Positions 61,771-64,000 of a stretch of 64,000 nucleotides of DNA are shown here, in pieces. The stretch's first letter is position 1; the number at the start of each line of letters is the position of its first letter. The position numbers and the translations under genes are program-made. The DNA comes from Stomorhina lunata (taxonomy: Eukaryota > Arthropoda > Insecta > Diptera > Rhiniidae): NCBI GenBank assembly GCA_933228675.1, contig OW121744.1, forward strand, positions 115,777,600-115,841,599. Reading direction: 5' to 3'. Below the pieces are notes generated by a model. The model saw only the letters and a program-made list of their open reading frames with translations. It ran no database searches and had not been told where the DNA came from.

Positions 61771-62140
61771 TTAAATGCAACTTTAATGGTCTATAAGTCT
61801 GGATTAACATGTGACTTCTACCACTTAAAACCCAAATGAATCATTGTAGAAGTTATTGAGATTCTGACCATCAGTTTTAGGAGCATTAGATTCATTAACA
61901 GAAAATTGCGAGGAATCTTATTGAAATATCAAAATTTATTCAACTGAGTTAAGAAGGTATGGCGATCTGACATTTTTATATCCAAATTTTTCTTTAAAGG
62001 AATGAGTAGATATATTTTTAGCTTCTAAGACTTCCTTTTAAGGCCTTATGCTCCTTTAGGAGTCAAGGATAACCTTCTTCTATCATCTCCCCTAATGCCT
62101 TCATAATACTTAAAATTACTTAATTTAAAAATTAACTTAC
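61771..62140. other. RhoGEF2: Intron start after the RhoGEF2 linker exon
   Basis: Non-repetitive apart from 62040-62075 (CCTTATGCTCCTTTAGGAGT, then CAAGGATA), which matches the interior of the element at 25094-25342. Confidence 0.5.
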
Positions 62141-62278
62141 TTTGGTCTCGATGTCAAATTTGGATCTGAAGTTTTACGTTGACTACGATTGCGTTTGTGG
62201 GATAGACGTTCCTTATACGATTCCGAGCGATTAACAGAGACGGGAGCACTTTTGTTTTGTTGATGTTGTTGGTGTAAA
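62141..62278 (-). CDS. RhoGEF2: RhoGEF2 exon, basic Ser/Arg linker
   Basis: This 138-nt exon lies between acceptor CAG (62281-62279) and donor GTAAGT (62140-62135). It enters with one base and leaves with two (AA). The peptide starts LHQQHQQNKSAPVSVNRSES and ends RNRSQRKTSDPNLTSRP. The RKTSDPNL stretch is a plausible phosphorylation or 14-3-3-type site by its basic/Ser pattern, which is inference only. The phase-2 donor fits the acceptor at 33806 (AA + C gives Asn), so the next coding exon lies across a 28.3-kb satellite-filled intron. Confidence 0.82.
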
Positions 62279-62342
62279 CTGAAAAATGATATAATAAAAT
62301 TTTCAATACAGATTTACAAATGCATATATTTTAACTACATAC

Positions 62343-62712
62343 CGTTCTCTGCGTAGAAGACCCTCATTTGCGTCCTGCGCATTTATGTCATTAAGGGCTG
62401 CTGTACCGCCAATGCCACCAATCCCAACCATTGCATTGACTCCACCCGGCGAAACAGCACCTAAATTTTGTTGTGCTCCGGCAGACAGAGAGGCTGAGTT
62501 GGTGGCATCTGTACAGGCTCCCATGTTAGTGCCGGGACCACCGGCACTACCGCCCATGGCGCCCATGCTAGTGTCGGCGCCATGAAATGATGTTTGTAAA
62601 TCGCTGGCATTTAAATGCGCAGAGGTATTGCCATTGGAGCGTATTGATAAATTAGCTGAATCCGTCCTGCGGTCTGAGGGATGCCTTTGTATGGAAGTGG
62701 AGTTTAAACGTT
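62343..62712 (-). CDS. RhoGEF2: RhoGEF2 exon, Gly/Ala/Ser-rich linker
   Basis: The acceptor TAG (62715-62713) follows a pyrimidine tract and the donor is GTATGT (62342-62337). The exon enters with two bases (AA), which complete a Glu codon with the previous exon, and leaves with two bases (CG). The product is disordered: it begins RLNSTSIQRHPSDRR, then becomes a Gly/Ala/Met/Ser-rich tract containing GAMGGSAGGPGTNMGA and GGVNAMVGIGGIGG, and ends NEGLLRRE. Its G+C content is far higher than that of the surrounding introns. The opposite strand also has an open frame here (62385-62585), which is a codon-composition shadow. Confidence 0.82.
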
Positions 62713-63135
62713 CTAGAGGAGGAAGTAAAATTATTACTTACATTTTTAAAATTAAAAATTTTGAGCTATAGATTAAATTGCATTTAAGTTTGAGAAATCG
62801 GATAGAGCTTTCAAGTAAACCGAAATTATAGCTATAAATTATTAGCTTTGAGTCGAAGCTTAAGGCTTATGGTAAAAATCTAACTCTGAACTAATTCTAA
62901 GTAAGTTTAAAATCTTTTCTGATAAAATAGCCTAAAAACTTTTAGTGAAAGGGCAGGGTTATAAATTAGATGAAAGCTTTTAAACTTTCTTAAGTTTTAA
63001 AGCCTTAAAAGTATCAAAGCTTTAAGCTTCCGCTTCATATTATAAAGGAATTATGTTATATGTAAAATCTAAAAACAAAATCAAATTCTAGCTTTTTTCT
63101 AAAGCTTTTAAGCTTTCTTTCAACTTTTAGCTTAC

Positions 63136-64000
63136 CAACATTTAACTGCTTATAGTACTCCGGTCCCTCGTTACATTCAACTCCTGCCACAGCAGAAGCG
63201 GCTAAGGTCTTACGCTTTTTGGCATTCTTACTGGCAGCCTTACGATTCTTATAGTTATTTGTGGTCTCATTAATCTTTGCGGCTACCCTCGAGGTCAGCG
63301 AAGGGGAAGATGTTTTACGTTTGGGCTCCACAATAGTTATCGATTGCTTGACTATTTCCGGAGCACAATCCAATTCATCTTCATCTCGTTCATCGCAGGA
63401 ATAGAAAGCTTCATCCTCAAAGTTGCCGCTACTTTTGCTGCTATTCGAGCTATTGCGTTTAACCTTGGCCGAGGAGCTATGCAAAGCTCCAGGTTTGGGT
63501 GAAAGCTTGCGTTCTTTAACCGGCGGCTTGAGGGAGTCCACATTCAATAAACGATCACAGAAAGAGTTATTTAAACTTTGTTTCTTAACCAGAACCACAT
63601 TACGCTCTGCCTTTAAATCATTTTCCTTGGGAGCATCCGCCACCACGCCCTCCTGAGAATACTTCAGGGCTATGGGCATGGGTTTACAGCCCGAGGCTAC
63701 TTGTATAACAGCCGATGCAGCCTCTGAAATGGACTTGCGCCTGATAAAATTAAAGTCATCCGTGTTTAGGAACTTTTTGTTGTTCATCACAAATTTGACC
63801 AGAGCCTGTAGATTGAGATTCGTATGAGCTCGATTGGGTTTCTTAGAGTCTTTGTCCGTTTTTGATTTCTTTTGCTGCTGTTGAAGCTTTTGTTTCTCCT
63901 CGGCTGCGGCCATTATGGAAGAGGCTGTGGGTATTTTACGAGAGCTACGAGATCTTTTAATACTTTCACGTTTCTCGAGATCTCCGGCTATTTTCGATTT
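63136..64000 (-). CDS. RhoGEF2: RhoGEF2 exon, linker region upstream of DH (5' end beyond window)
   Basis: This open frame runs from the right window edge (64000 is a first codon position) to the donor GTAAGC at 63135-63130, leaving one base (G) of a split codon. About 288 codons are visible. The start is lysine/serine-rich and basic, followed by a glutamine run (QKLQQQQKK), a segment with NLQALVKFVMNNKKFLNTDDF, several serine-rich stretches and an acidic patch (CDERDEDELDCAPE) near the middle. The ATG at 63913 is internal, because the frame stays open to the edge. No PDZ, RGS or C1 domain is visible, so those must be encoded further upstream. The assignment to RhoGEF2 rests on splice phase and continuity with the DH exons, since this stretch alone has no domain I recognise. 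An independent neighbouring gene is unlikely but not excluded. Confidence 0.75.

Larger units (their letters stand above)
33807..62140 (-). other. RhoGEF2: 28.3-kb satellite-rich intron of RhoGEF2
   Basis: The intron is bounded by donor GTAAGT at 62140 and acceptor CAG at 33809-33807, with compatible phases. It contains most of the 33-bp, 28-30-bp, 11-bp and 310-bp repeat arrays listed separately, plus transposon fragments. It also contains the candidate alternative first exon at 34144-34077. Splicing across it by the long transcript is inferred from phase and protein family, not shown by transcript data. Confidence 0.7.
29993..64000 (-). other. RhoGEF2: RhoGEF2 gene body (partial, introns included)
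   Basis: Eight minus-strand exons join without a frame break into one Dbl-family protein: linker, DH domain, PH domain. The DH block CRRLQLKDLLPT plus LQRLTKYPLL and the PH start NLDLTQYRLIHDGSL are typical of the LARG / PDZ-RhoGEF / p115 group, whose only fly member is RhoGEF2. In flies the protein activates Rho1 downstream of G-alpha12/13 (Concertina) to drive actomyosin contraction at the cell cortex. All donors are GT and all acceptors AG. Introns are 423 bp, 64 bp, 28,334 bp, 68 bp, 63 bp, 2,228 bp and 72 bp. The gene is open at both ends: upstream exons lie past 64000, and the rest of the PH domain was not located left of 29993. Exons are clearly richer in G+C than the introns. Confidence 0.9.

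Noticed and set aside
63352..63656. Short frames overlapping the right-hand RhoGEF2 exon on both strands
   Set aside because: Shadows of the real coding frame, which is open from 64000 to 63136 with correct phase at its donor.
63911..63913. ATG at 63913 as the RhoGEF2 start codon
   Set aside because: The frame is open upstream to the window edge and the family needs N-terminal domains; it is an internal Met.
1..64000. Y-linked origin because of satellite-filled introns
   Set aside because: RhoGEF2 is not known as a Y gene and nothing in the sequence indicates sex linkage; the parallel is only architectural.

Overview
The window looks like a very AT-rich dipteran (fly) genome segment, and almost all of it is intron. 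One protein-coding gene is recognisable, on the minus strand. It is the fly RGS-type Rho guanine-nucleotide exchange factor RhoGEF2 (LARG / PDZ-RhoGEF / p115 relatives). Eight exons of the long transcript can be placed with consensus splice sites and matching codon phases, reading right to left: 64000-63136 (open at the window edge), 62712-62343, 62278-62141, 33806-33394, 33325-32734, 32670-32613, 30384-30265 and 30192-29993. They encode a low-complexity linker, the whole DH domain and most of the PH domain. The N-terminal part (PDZ, RGS and C1 in this family) lies beyond the right edge. The end of the PH domain and the C-terminal tail were not found to the left.

A candidate alternative first coding exon (34144-34077) sits 270 bp upstream of the shared exon 33806-33394. 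It has an ATG in good fly context, an upstream in-frame stop, the same splice phase as the long-form donor at 62141, and a TATA box about 0.5 kb upstream on the minus strand. If real, it gives a short DH-PH-only isoform without the regulatory N-terminus.

The 28.3-kb intron 62140-33807 and the 29.9 kb left of the last exon are dominated by tandem repeats. They include 11-bp satellites (6486-9134, 12655-13268, 26409-29101, 54065-56957), a 12-bp satellite (22425-23968), a 19-bp palindromic satellite (11921-12648, 14541-15912), a 32-bp satellite (4065-5245), and a group of 28-33-bp satellites built on TTTTCTATAGAAAA (31330-32420, 35340-35890, 37670-40330, 41935-42990). Longer degenerate repeats of about 100, 150, 240, 310, 350 and 185 bp fill 421-3700, 13330-21300, 30465-31165, 46150-53600 and 57300-61770. 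The long open reading frames inside these arrays are artefacts of repeat length.

Transposon remnants are present. There is an internally deleted DDE transposase copy on the minus strand (21885-22395), two 3'-end fragments of a non-LTR retrotransposon (21728-21890 and 43685-44341, the second carrying an 18-bp minisatellite inside the former coding region), a GC-rich element with terminal inverted repeats (50096-50335), and a small family with inverted ends around the motif TTGCATACTTTTAGGAGG, one member of which encloses a whole satellite. No RNA genes, CRISPR arrays or bacterial-type features were seen.
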